A program made the position numbers and the translations under genes. From positions 81,630,263 to 81,694,262 of the forward strand of contig NC_092803.1 of the NCBI RefSeq assembly GCF_040954645.1: a stretch of DNA of 64,000 nucleotides, written 5' to 3'. Source of the DNA: Diabrotica undecimpunctata. Taxonomy: Eukaryota; Arthropoda; Insecta; Coleoptera; Chrysomelidae. Position 1 is the first letter of the stretch. Every line of letters begins with the position of its first letter. Below the pieces are notes generated by a model. That model was given only the letters and a program-made list of their open reading frames with translations, was not told the origin of the DNA and made no database searches. Positions 24,245 to 35,749 of the stretch are shown here, piece after piece.

Positions 24245-25430
24245 ATGGATAATCCTAAACCTGTTGCTTTTGACTACAAGGGCAACCAAATTGAACAAAC
24301 TACTTCAAACGTAACTAAATCAATAATGTTCACGAATGACGGAGAAAACAATACACCTACAACTTCATACGTTGCTGCAGCCAAAACAAGACCTAAACCT
24401 ATTTTTCCAAAAAAAGAACAAACAATTATCATACATTCTCATCCCAATCTTGTGTTATAGGACTACGTTAAAGCAGTTGGAAACATCGTTAATCCCAAAA
24501 ATGTTTGTTTTGCATCGAAAATATCAAACAACCGAGTGTGTATCTACTTATCAAGAACCGAACTTGTAGACCAGCTTATATTAGAGCATTCCACTGTAAC
24601 TGTAAATTCCTTTGAGCTGAGTATAAGAAGACTAATTTCTCCAGCTAAGAGAATATTAATATCAAATGTCTGTTACCTAACGAGGTCATAGAACAGGCAC
24701 TCAAAGATTTCAAACTTCAAAGGGTGTTGCCTATATCATTATTAAAGGCAGGTATCCCAGGAGATGAGTACTCGCATATTATGAGTTTCAGACGTCAAGT
24801 CTACGTTATTCCAGCTACTGAGAACTACGAGCTTCAAACGTCACTTTTAATACAGCATGAGAATACTGCATATAGAATATTCTTCTCTACAGATCGTATG
24901 GAATGTTTCCTTTGTAAACAGCCTGGACATACAGCAAACAAATATCCTAACACAAATACACAAACAACCTCATTGCCGCAATCAAATAATTTACCATCAA
25001 CATTGTCAACAACTACAATAATTGATACAAATTCTGATAATATTCAAGCAACTACATTATTACCAGCACCAGGTGTCAAACGACTGCATTCATCAACTAA
25101 TGACACAAATTCTCTTGAAGATCAGACATCCGACGTTGATGTAATGCCCCCTCCTGAGCACTCCTTCAGCACTGATAAACCAAAATTAGTTAAGAAGAAA
25201 CCTAGGATGCAGTCCACAAACGAAGCTATTTTATCAGACAACACAAAGACAATTATACAAAATCTCTGTAACACAAATCCGAATGACTATTCGTTAACAG
25301 CTGATCAGATTATTGCATTCCTCGAGAACTCATTTGACAACGGCAACCCAGTAATCGAAGCTCTGCAAATTACTACAGATATACAGGTCCTGTTGGACGA
25401 TATGTATAAGATATATCCTTCTTTAACAGA
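24245..25430 (+). pseudogene. I-type LINE ORF1 (gag-like)
   Basis: Starts MDNPKPVAFDYKGNQ at 24245 and runs to a TAG at 24458-24460. The reading continues in the same frame (NRVCIYLSRTELVDQ) until a frameshift near 24670. It then reads SHIMSFRRQVYVIP and one zinc-knuckle-like MECFLCKQPGHTANKYPN, in which the last Cys of CCHC is Tyr. A Ser/Thr-rich linker and KLVKKKPRMQS follow. Nucleic-acid-binding ORF1 protein of the LINE; broken by a stop and a frameshift. Confidence 0.8.
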
Positions 25431-26262
25431 AAGAATCCAACAATTGATCGCAGAAACAGAAGCAGATTTTATATGTTTACAAGAGACAAACTTTAAAGAT
25501 ACCAAAATTGAACAACTTAAAAATTACGAAGGTTACCATTGTCTACGAAAGGACTTCCTGAGAGCCAGTGGCGGCACCTCAATTTTTGTTTCCAGAGATC
25601 TGTTTTCTACACATCACATACTCACTACTGGCATTGAAGCAGTCGCAGTCTCCATCTGGTGCCCCAGCAAAATTACAGTATGCAGCATTTACATACCACC
25701 TAATTACAAACTTTCAGAAGAGGAACTGTATGATTTAATTCATCAACTCCCCACTCCTTATCTCCTTGTGGGTGATTTAAATGCACATAATATTATGTGG
25801 GGCTCTGATAAAACATTTGGAAGGGGAAAAGTCATTGAAAATGTATTAAATTGTTCTAGCACTTATCTATTAAATACCGGATCAAGCACATACTGCAATA
25901 TATCTTCTGGCACATTTTCAGCAATTGATTTGAGCTTTTCTGACCCAAAGTCATCATCTCTATTAAACTGGCATGTCCTCGACAGTCTCTTTGATAGCAA
26001 CCACTTTCCAATTCTGATTTCAAATAGCGAGAATAAATCTAGCAATTATAATGTACCCAAATGGCGAATGGCCAATGCAGATTGGATTGGCTTCTGCTCG
26101 TATCTCGAAAAAAAACTTCCACTTCTGTCTCTTTCTGATGACGTAGACGAATCTCTGAACCTTTTTATCCACTGCATTATCTCTGCAGCTGATTTACATA
26201 TTGGCAAAACTTCTACAACTTATAGACGGAAGAAAGTACCATGGTGGAATAAGGACTGTTAA
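25431..26262 (+). pseudogene. LINE AP endonuclease fused in frame to ORF1
   Basis: Endonuclease/exonuclease/phosphatase fold: ETEADFICLQETNFKDTKI (catalytic Glu), ASGGTSIFVSRDLFSTHH, YLLVGDLNAHNIMWGS (Asp/Asn), and DSNHFPILIS (terminal Asp-His variant SNH). The usual first strand (Asn-containing N-terminus) is missing. The frame runs uninterrupted from ORF1 through this domain (24724-26262, 512 codons), which suggests an in-frame deletion that removed the ORF1 end and the ORF2 start. It ends in a TAA after VPWWNKDC, beyond which the same frame goes on. Confidence 0.85.
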
Positions 26263-28870
26263 TATGCAGTTCGTCAATGCAAAAAAGCATTAAACAGATA
26301 TCGAAGAACTCGAAATAACGAAGATTTTGTGTAATTTAAAAAACTAAAGGCCAGAGCAAAATACGTGCTAAAAGAAAACAAGAAAATTTCATGGAGAGAA
26401 TATACTTCATCACTAAAAACCAACACTCCTTCTGCCGAAGTATGGACGAAAATACGATAAATGCAGGGCCGTAAGACAAGTTTTGGTATTCAAAGTATAA
26501 GCTATGAAAACATCGTTATCAATGACACACAACGCATTGCCAATTTACTAGCTGATACGTTTGAACAAAAATCCAAAAGACAATACTCACCTAACATATC
26601 ATCAGACACATTAACCGAAAAGGCCTCCACAATAAAAACTGTACAAGAAATCGATTCTATTAACACACCATTTACCTTAGAGGAACTAATGACGGCACTC
26701 GATTTGTGTAAAAACACAGACTCTGGTCCAGATGACATTCCTTTCATATTCTTAAAGAAATTATCGACTCCTTGCATCATTGTTTTATTAAAATTTTACA
26801 ACGGTATTTGGAACAGTTATAATTTTCCTAAGCTGTGGCGAGAATCATATATTATACCAATTAAAAAAGTTCATAACCAAACACAAAGCTTATCTAATTC
26901 ATATAGGCCAATATCACTGACGTGCACCATGTGCACCATGAGCCTTTGACACTGTTCAAAAATCTATAATACTCCAAAATCTTCAACAATGTGGACTTGG
27001 TGGAAACATATATTACTTTGTGCAGAATTTTTTAGATGATAGAACTTTTAAAGTTATTTTAAACGGAAAGCGGTCATCTACTCGTATTCAACATAATGGA
27101 GTACCACAAGGTTCTGTTATAAGCACAACTCTGTTTAGTTTGGCATTTAATGATGTAGGCAAAAGTATTCATCTTCCAGTTAAACACGCATTATACGCTG
27201 ATGACCTTGTACTCTTTTGCAGAGGAAAGAATACCGAAACAACCTGTCGACTAATGCAAACAGCCATTGATAATATAGAAAGGTGGTCGAGGCATATTGG
27301 GCTTTCCTTCTCTTCTCAAAAAACTAAAATCATGAGATTTAGCAGAAAAACGACAAAAGATAATCCAATTTTGACATACAACGGAGTAGTACTAGATGTT
27401 ATTGATCATTATAAAGTCTTAGGACTGACCTTCGACTCCAGACTTACTTGGAATATACACATACAGGAAACTAAAGGCAACTGCTTAAAAAATATTAATA
27501 TCCTAAAAAGTTTAGCACATTTTCATTGGGGAGCCGACGAAGAGGTATTGCTTACAGTTTACAGATCCATTATTCGCTCAAAAATAGACTATGGTAGTTT
27601 TGTCTATATGTCTGCCTCCAAGTCACATCTGAAAGCTCTTGACTCCGTAGATAATACGGGTCTTAGGATCTGCTTAGGTGCTTTCAGATCTAGCCCAGCT
27701 CAAAGTATGTACTGTGAAGCTAACGAACCACCACTCTGGTTAAGAAGACAACATCTTCTTTTGTCATATGCAGCTAGCTTATCAGCCAATCCACAAAATC
27801 CAGTCTATCAACTAATTATACAACCAAATAATCTCATTCATCATTCTCAGACCACTAGAGCTGCACAACCCCTCTCTTGCATACTAAATTCTATTCTCGA
27901 TGGTTTTGATCTTTCTGCAACTTCACCCTTTCATATCTCTATACTTTCTCCGTGGCATAAGCAACTTCCGAATGTCAATACTTCCCTTTGCTCTTTCAAT
28001 AAACATGATACTCCTAAAGCTATAATTAAACAATTGTTCCTAGACATACTTAATCGAAATCAGTTTCGTAAAGTTCTTTATACAGATGCCTCTAAAAATG
28101 ATGTAGGGGTGAGTAGTGCTGTTGTTTCCTCTTTCAGCACTACAAAACTAATCAAACTTCCTGCCGTTTGTAGTGTATATACTGCAGAACTATATGGTAT
28201 CGTCGAGGCTTTTCGTATGTTGGAACCAACTGACCGCAATGTAACGATTTGCACAGACTCCTTATCATCAATACAAGTAATCAAAAACATGTTCTCAGAT
28301 CATCCTCTGGTAAATTTAATACATGACATATATAATAAACTTACGGATCATGGAGCAATTGTCACTATTGTCTGGGTACCTTCACATGTAGGAGTTGTAG
28401 GAAATGAGGCTGCAGATGTAGCCGCAAAAGAAGCTTCTACTTTGGATATACCTATATCAAATATCCAGTTGCATAATGATATTAAGAAAATGTTTAAGAA
28501 ACGTATATATGACAAATGGCAAGCTAATTGGAATAAAACTCAGAGTCACTTACACGATATACAACCAGTTATACCTTCCTTAGAGCTACCACCTATGCCC
28601 AGAAGACACAAGGTTATTCTAAGAAGATTAAGACTTGGACATACTCATCTTACACATGGCTTTCTAATGGCATCTACCGATCCACCTTCATGCAGCCATT
28701 GCAGCAGTCTCTTAACAATCATCAATTTTCTTATAGAATGTCCGCATCTTTCTGCTAAAAGAAAACAACACCAGTTGGGAGATAATATTAAAGAAATGTT
28801 AAGTGAAACTCAGCAATTTGTAAACCTGTTTAAATATTTAAAAGACAATGAAGTGCTTAGTAAACTCTAA
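26263..28870 (+). pseudogene. LINE reverse transcriptase and RNase H
   Basis: The N-terminal RT part is open at 26461-26949 (KNTDSGPDDIPFIFLKKL, SLSNSYRPISLTC). About 80 residues expected next, through the first catalytic Asp, appear deleted; the sequence resumes near 26945 as FDTVQKSIILQNLQQCGLGG. The rest is open for 616 codons (27020-28870): HNGVPQGSVISTTLFSLAFN, ALYADDLVLFC with intact YADD, and RNase H with LYTDASKNDVGVSSA, YTAELYGIVEAF, TICTDSLSSIQVI, VPSHVGVVGNEAADVAAKEA. The C-terminus has CSHC...C. RNase H looks intact; RT is disabled by the deletion. Confidence 0.92.
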
Positions 28871-29031
28871 AGTTTAATAATTAAGTGCAACGGTTAAATT
28901 TGTAAAAAATAAGTACTGTATATTGTCAAATGTAAAATTGTATATACTTTATATTGTATTATACTGTCATCGTGTCAATGACCTCGTAGTCGAGACACGT
29001 TAATTAAAATAAAAAAAAAAAAAAAAAAAAA

Positions 29032-31489
29032 ACCACATATATCCAGTAGTAGTGCTTTTGAGAAAAACGAGAAAAACTGTTTTAACGCAATATATTGTTT
29101 GAGAGACCAATTATTGTGGCTTGGTACTAATGTACATAATATATGCAATGCTTTCTATCAAATTTTGCAGATTTTGACATAATACTTTTTTCATAAAACA
29201 CCATTCGATGGATATAGGTGGTTTTTAAAATGACTGCTATTTTTCGAAAATTTTCTAAAATAAAACTACGTTTTCGCAATGTCAACTTAATAATATATTT
29301 TACATATTAAACTTTGAATAGAACAATAGAAAGAAATTGTCGTAAACAGTAATGTATACAAAAAATAATAATTTTACTAATCATCTTTGTACTCTACTGC
29401 TATTGTTGGCCAGTCAAAAATTTCGGAATAAAGTTCTTTACAGTCTTCTACTTCTTTATTTTCTACGTAAGGCTTAAACTTGCGTAAATTTATCATTTTC
29501 TTGTCTTTAATACAAATTTTTTGGTCAGGGTAAGCTTTCTCTACAGGAAAACCAGAAACAGTATCTGTTATTGAAAGTTTAAACGAATGTTGTGTAAAAC
29601 CATCTATGAAGTCACGTGCGATCACATATCCTTTTGTTGTATTAGAGTAAGAAAAGTGATTGAACGATGCAATGGTGAATGCTTGCTTTTGATCTTTTGG
29701 TACATCTCTGCTAGAAATTTCCACGGATACGCACGTTTTTTTATAATATTTAGACCACCATCGTTTAAAATCCTTTATGAGTCTGTTATTTTCAATCAAA
29801 AATACGGTAAAATTATTTTTCTGACTCGATGATATTTCACATACTGAAATAGTGTATAAATTCGGTCAAATTTCTTTAATTTTCGCAACATCGCGGCCAC
29901 ATGGCATATATGAATGTCCACGAACAGGAAAGTATTGGTCCACGGTGTGGAATATACCAAGTTGAACAAAAACAGAACACATTCTTACCGTAGTGTGGTT
30001 TTTGTTTTGACCCGGACATCCATCCATGAAAATATGAAGATGTTTTACCTCTGCAGATAGAATTTTCTGTTTCATGATGAAATCAACAATAAAAGAACAA
30101 ACCTCATTAGGACATTTTCCTACCCCTTCATGATATAGGTACAAGAAAGATTTTCCAATTTTCATATCATGTATATTAAATACGTTGATAGTTAAGTGTT
30201 GCAGGTAAAAAGTTTCCTGTACTGGAATGCACGGGGGCATTAGATTTTGCATATAATCTATACAAATACCTCCAACAGAACGATCATTTTGACATAGCTC
30301 TGTGATTTCTTTCATTTTATTATAATTTTTTTTGCAAATGGACCATTTTTTCTACTATAGCTACACGTTTTGCAGTATCATTGAGGGTTTTTGATTTTAG
30401 TTTTAAGTCTAACTCTTCACATTTACAGCATGTATTCACTTGTGGCCTCCCTAATGAAAAATTATAATTCTGCTTGAACACTTTTAAGTAAAATTTATAT
30501 TTAAATGTCAAGTCAGGATGAAGCGCCACAAACATTTCATGCATGATTTTCACATTTAATTTTTCATTTAAATATTCATATTCTCCACTGGTATAATGCT
30601 CTTTTTTTCTGCGAAATGACTCAATGTTTTCTCGAATTTTTATAAGAGTAGAAACGGGTTTGGCAATAGCTGGCGTTCTTTTGCCACGTAAATCTTTTGA
30701 CGATTTACCAATAACTAATAAGTTACAAATACGACGTACTCTGTTGGTCTGTTATCTGTTATCCCGTGTAATTTCACAAAAGCTTCTTTACACACATATT
30801 TTCTGCCAGAAGAAAACAATATTGAATATGTATATGAGGGGCAGTGAGGTTTTCTTTTTACATTTTCTCCCTGTACTGGACGCCTCTGAACAACAGTTTT
30901 AGGTGTAATAAGATTTTGTAAATCGTGTCTTGTTCATCTTTTGTGGTAAATCCTTTAAATTTTGCATACACTTCTAACTTTATTTCATCTGAGAGTTGAG
31001 CAATACACTTCTTCCTGCATCTAAAAGTAACATTTTATAATCAACTGTTTGAGGTTATGAAATAAGAAATACTTACTTGCAACTTTTGCCTTGTTCAATT
31101 TTGGGAACCCTATTTCCTTTTTAATTTATATACTCTATACCTTGCACCCGAGCTTTTTTAACTATTTCACACTTGAAGGTAACATTTTTTACACCCTTTT
31201 TACGTCTTTTTTTTTATTCTCGTACGTCAGTATCCATTTTCACAGAATTATTGTTGCTTTTAAATAGTAATGTCAACATTACGATGAGCGCGCTTCCTAA
31301 CGGGTCATTTAAAAAACAACATATATCCCGGATATATGTGGTTTTCAAATGGACTGAATATTTTTGGAATGCTTATATCACTAACTAAGGATGGGATTAG
31401 TGTGATTTGTTCACGAAATGATAGAGGCTGGTACAAACTACATGATAAGGTTGAAAAGGTATTTTTGATAAAATGTGGATATATGTGAT
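29032..31489. mobile_element. Probable DNA element carrying GQNKN gene b
   Basis: ACCACATATATCCAG at 29032 and its inverted partner TGGATATATGTGAT at 31476-31489 make short TIR-like ends around the minus-strand gene. More copies of the same motif lie inside: GGATATAGGTGGT at 29213 and both orientations at 31317-31343. Terminal motifs repeated subterminally are also seen in element d. No TSD could be read, because the left end abuts the LINE poly(A). The borders are therefore provisional. Confidence 0.5.
29377..31237 (-). pseudogene. GQNKN-family transposase-like gene (member b)
   Basis: Minus strand. Exon 1 (31237-31077) begins MDTDVRE, has an in-frame stop, then the basic module IVKKARVQGIEYIN. 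A 56-nt intron (31021-31076, GTAAGT..TTTTAG) is phase-consistent with exon 2 starting CRKKCIAQLSDEIKLEVY. Then come KYVCKEAFVKLHGITDNR, a Cys pair TCCKCEEL, ICIDYMQNLMPP (first Asp), EGVGKCPNEVCSFIVDF, HIFMDGCPGQNKNHT (second Asp) and FPVRGHSYMPCGRDVAKIKE (Glu region). The C-terminal 140 residues (29377-29799) follow after one stop. Frameshift near 30316. Uncharacterised; a DDE-type transposase is inferred. Confidence 0.75.
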
Positions 31490-32339
31490 TTTTAAAATTA
31501 CCGATTATTAGATTTGACTGTAAACCAGCTATCCCCCGAATCAGACAAAGGTGCTCCTGAAAAAATATTAATTTGGTTCACTAATAGTCCCTACGTCCAA
31601 TATACGTCCAGTTTTGGTTCTGACGTCCCTGGACGTTAAACGGACGTACTTGGACGTACGAAGTGGGACGTACTTCGTGTGGACTAAGTATGGACGTTCT
31701 CGGGACGTCCGTACTCGGACGTTCCCTGGACGTCCATACTCGGACGTTTTCTGGACGTCCGATATTTACCAATTAATTATGGGATCAAATAGCAAATATT
31801 TCAATAGAATAAAAAATTATTTACGTTAATAAAATAAGTAAAAGCGACAAGGTTAAATCATGATTAATTAAAAAATTTATAGTTTAATATATCCAAAACA
31901 TGATTTTGTTTTTATATAAAGTGTAAAAATCTTTTATTTCTAGCTAATTCATTACAATTGTTTTATTATTCTAGTTACCACGATGATATAAGTTTGCTAA
32001 AAGTAAAAATATAATTTTTATCAACAAGATGAATCTTGAAGGCATCTTTTCGAAGACGAACAAGTGAGGCACAATGATGGTATCAATTGTAATTGTCATT
32101 CATACGTATTTAAACAAATGGCACAGTTTAATTACAGTAATATTATAAATGCTTAAAGGAAATAAAAGAATTCTATTTGAGCAATATACAGTGCAAATGG
32201 TTGAATTAGCAACATGTTTGATGCTTGCTTTGGTTATAGTATATTGTTAATGATTTGGTACCATTTGCTAGGTTACTTCCGAGTTTGTTTTTTATTTCAT
32301 TACAAGAAGGTATGTGTAATCCTTCCTAAAATTAGTTAT

Positions 32340-33510
32340 GTGTAAAAGGAAACGATTGGTTTCTAAGCGTCATCAACAGAGGATGGTTACAAAAAAACGT
32401 AGAAAATATTGTTGAAAATCCACAAGAAAATTAAATTCCTGCAGCTACCTGTATACCATGTATCACAAAAAGAGGTTTAATTCTTTGTAAAGAATTTTAC
32501 AAAGAATTAAACCTCTTTTAATAACCTGTTTTAAAATATTAATAACCCGATATTCCATCTACTTCAAACCTTTCTTTCTTTCGCAATCCCTAACTGATCA
32601 TTTTGATGAGAGTTTCAGTTCAAATAGTTCAGATTACGATACTTCCGATTTAAACTTTTTATCAACATTATGTTAAGTACCTAAAATAATCCAAATGAAC
32701 CACGAAGACGACCATTCTAGTTAAGATCCTTTACAAAGCTCTTCATTCAATGAAACTTAAGAAGGGTCTCAACATGGTTATAACGAGAATTCTGGAGAAT
32801 CTTATCGAAATGTTATTAATTCTTCTAATAAATTATGCAACTGAACTTTGTCCTTTAAAATACTAGGTGATTTATTAAAAATTCATAAAGAACTTCCTGA
32901 TCTTTCTCATTTGCCATCAGATGCTAGAACCCTTTTTGCTTCACCCAGTTAACTTAAATTTAAGGATGTTTTCTCTTGAAAATATTTCTACTTTGGTCTT
33001 AAATAAATACTCTGATCAATATGATTCAAATTTCTAAGATGTTTTTATCTTCGCAAAAAAACAATGTTATAGAAATTTGTGTAAATTTTGATGAAATCCT
33101 ACTAAAAAAGGGGTCTAGTACTCAGTTTTATCCTTGTTTGTGTAATTTGTTTTTATATCCAAAAATTGTAGGTTTAGTAGGCATTTACCATGGTTATGAA
33201 AAACCAAAATTGGCAAATGAAGGTTTGATTGATTTCGTAACAGAGGCTGTTTTTTTATTAGATAGTTTAAGCTAAAATAATTAAGCATGGATGATCAAGA
33301 TTGTGGGGTAGTAAGATTATTGTTACATGTTGATTAATATTAAAGGATAATGAGCTTTCCAAAATTGGTGAGGAGACCATTGACAAATTTGTTAGGAAAA
33401 GTCTTAAGAAGCCGATCCGCAATAAAATTCAAGGAAAATATAGTTGGCTGGGGAAAAAGCAATATAAAGCTTTTGAAGACACACATATAGCTATGATTTT
33501 AAGGTTTGTA
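32340..33510 (+). pseudogene. Decayed transposon-type gene with DUF4806-like end
   Basis: Fragments in order: a basic KRKRLVSKRHQQRMVTKKRR (32345), an acidic/Ser-rich stretch (SSNSSDYDTSDLNF), then HKELPDLSHLPSDARTLFAS (32880). Next is an 84-codon open frame 33021-33275 with FDEILLKKGSSTQFYPCL and KIVGLVGIYHGYEKPKLANE. Last, around 33360-33504, comes RKSLKKPIRNKIQGKYSWLG then KKQYKAFEDTHIAMILR, ending at a GT donor-like site. The middle part resembles the LPxDARTL / L-x-Y-x-D-G family of transposon proteins in insects; the end resembles DUF4806. Stops and shifts throughout. Confidence 0.5.
32468..32519. repeat. Perfect 24-bp inverted repeat, 4-nt loop
   Basis: Left arm 32468-32491 begins AAAAGAGGTTTAATTC; right arm 32496-32519 is its exact reverse complement, with loop GAAT. 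Such a perfect short-loop hairpin inside otherwise decayed DNA suggests a recent template-switch event. Confidence 0.95.
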
Positions 33511-33914
33511 ACTTATAAACATAAATCAATTTAAGGTACATTTAAGAATTTACACTATCGCTTAAGTGGCCACATACTGCCGATGAAGCAATCGTTAACT
33601 GTGTCTTATATGTAATTTATATTATTTAGAGATATGAGATGAAGGTTTGTTGTTGGCCGTATATTTATTTATACACTGTTATTTTTGTTTTTTAAGTGTC
33701 AAAGTGTAACTACTGCTCATTTGGTCATTAGAAATAAATACCAATAGTTGGGTAGGTAGTTTTCTAGTTCAGGCGAGATTCATTAAAACTACAGCATTTG
33801 AAATTCATATGTTTAATTTTACGCTTTTGAATGATGATTTTTTTATTCACAATAGGCAACGTATTAATGAACTACATCTGAAATTAGTTTTGTTTTTTTT
33901 ATTAATTTTGTTTT

Positions 33915-34150
33915 CAGATGCATTTTTGTATAATTTTGACAGTGAATTTATTCCATTTGTTATTAAAAAATAGATATAAGTATATGTAATAATAAATGTA
34001 AATTCCTTTAAACATTTATGTTTTATTATTCAAAATTATTTTATATTTCTATAATGTTGCATTTTTGGTATAATTTTGACAGTGGATTTGTTCCGTTTGT
34101 TAATAATAAATAAATGTAAGTTCCTTTAAACATTTACGTTTTATTTACCA
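33915..34150 (+). repeat. Two-copy tandem repeat
   Basis: TATAATTTTGACAGTG at 33929 recurs at 34069, about 140 bp on, followed in both copies by TTCCTTTAAACATTTA. The second unit is shorter by some 20 bp. Confidence 0.8.
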
Positions 34151-34407
34151 AAATACATTCTGCACATGCACAGGATGCTGCCACTTTTAGTACTTTATAT
34201 ATTGGCGTTGACGCCTAATTTACATCCAACGAACGTCCGCTCAAGACGTTAAATGGACGTTTATATGACGTTTGGCACAGCGACATTCGGACCAATATAG
34301 GAGGTTAAAAGGACGTCGACGACGACCAAAGCGGACGTTCGAGGGACTTCCTTAAAGTCCGTGAGGGACGTACTATGGACGTTCACTTGACGTACGTGTG
34401 CTATTAG

Positions 34408-35584
34408 GGATTATTTAATATTTTTAACTCACAATTGTGATATCAATTAATTTGCAGTTGAAATTCCACTGTTATATAAATGGGACAATTAGTTAATAAT
34501 GTGATTAAATATTTCCCCTTCAAAATAAGCTGTCCCAAATTTGAGTAGGTAATGGAAAATTTAAATTTGGTTTCACATCTCCATCTTTGGTATCGAAATA
34601 ATACACTTTTGACCACACGTCGATATGTTTATAATCTTGAAACAATTGATGGCATAAAACATATTCGGCACTAATCAACCAATAAATTAATGTCTAATAA
34701 AGCTAAAACATAAATAAATAAATTAAATAATAAATAAGTCTATAAGTCACTATTTATTTGCAGCACCCTTTGCAACACTTACACCTCTAGCGGCAATTAC
34801 TGAAAGCTGAATTTGATGTTGAAAAATTGACACACAAACACACACACACATGTCATTAACCCTGTCCCTAAGCAACATGTGTATACCATTGTAAAGTGAG
34901 ATCCATATGTCTGAAGATCAAACCGGTCACACTTCGCTATTGAAGTGGTACCTATCTGACCCCCTTGGCTTTTCCTCCACCCCTCCTCAGCGTGTGACTT
35001 ACGTGAGGAGGCTTATGATCTGAAAGTTACTTTGGGTGCCCTGGGTAATGGAACACACTCTGTTTTTATTGACTTGGTTAAGCCACGTAACTGTAGGGGT
35101 AGCACACATATCGGCTTCTCTCCCTATTTACTTTACTGACTATAGAATTTACTCTAACTTGACATCAGGACTGGTGTCCCTAAAAAAAGAAAAAGTGTTT
35201 GTTCCGAACAGAGAGCCATCAGCCTGGGCTGATGACTCTCTGTCCGAAAAAAGTGTAATTTTGTTCTCCTCGCCGGCTGAGCATCCGAGTAGGGTCCGGT
35301 CACCGAGCCCATGTATGCCGCACATGACCTCGGTGCTCATGTGTGCGTGTGTTGGGGTGTGTATTCTTAGGTGTATATTGCCCTCACACACCCCGGTGTA
35401 TATTACTCTTATATACTATCATTTTAGTCTCGAAAGACTGTGACCGAACTGCTGCAGCCATCCAAACTTATCCAACCAACCATCTATTGATTGGTTGCAG
35501 TAGTTCTGTTCCATTTTTTTTTGGTGGTCACTGTCTAAAATAGGTTGATAGGACTCCTCTGTGACTATCTCATTTCTTCATTAT
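34408..35584. other. Unassigned region with GC-richer block and hairpin
   Basis: 34408-34860 is AT-rich with nothing recognised, ending in a CA-rich run (34838-34859). From about 34870 to 35440 the base composition is higher in G+C than its surroundings, which is unusual here. A 135-codon open frame lies at 35036-35443 and shows no motif I know. A 16-bp inverted repeat with one mismatch and a 2-nt spacer is at 35209-35242. This could be the untranslated end of a transposable element or a SINE; I cannot tell. Confidence 0.4.
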
Positions 35585-35749
35585 TATTCTTCTTCCCTAT
35601 ATCCAGGTAATTGTTGTTTCGGCCGTCTGTGCACCGTTCTTGTGTTAATGTCGTAGGCTGTTAACTCTCTTAATATCTTAATGTCTTATGCGGCAGATGC
35701 ATAAGTTAGTGAGGGTAGTATTATGCTGTTAGCTACGCTCATTTTTGTT

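Larger units (their letters stand above)
23965..29031 (+). mobile_element. I-type LINE with RNase H and poly(A) tail
   Basis: ORF1, AP endonuclease, RT and RNase H on the plus strand, ending in an uninterrupted A run at about 29010-29031 after TTAATTAAAAT. RNase H in ORF2 points to the I group of LINEs. The left border is uncertain: it abuts the TSD of the minus-strand RTE-like element (23964). No TSD was found. The poly(A) runs directly into the first TIR-like base of the next element. Two internal deletions are inferred, one at the ORF1/endonuclease junction and one in the RT palm. Confidence 0.85.
31581..34407. mobile_element. DNA element with GGACGT-rich ends
   Basis: Ends CTAATAG (31581-31587) and CTATTAG (34401-34407) are inverted. 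Both terminal ~180 bp are packed with GGACGT/ACGTCC hexamers: about a dozen in 31595-31760 and a similar set in 34225-34395. Such clusters look like iterated transposase-binding sites. The interior holds a decayed gene (32340-33510), a perfect hairpin and a short tandem repeat. No TSD was recognised, and I do not assign a superfamily. Confidence 0.6.

Noticed and set aside
31595..31760. CRISPR-like clustering of short repeats (GGACGT)
   Set aside because: The hexamers are too short and irregularly spaced, occur in both orientations, and sit symmetrically at the two ends of an element in a eukaryotic sequence.
35036..35443. 135-codon open frame as a gene
   Set aside because: No recognisable domain, no homologue in the window, and a hairpin within it. 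Kept only as part of an unassigned region.
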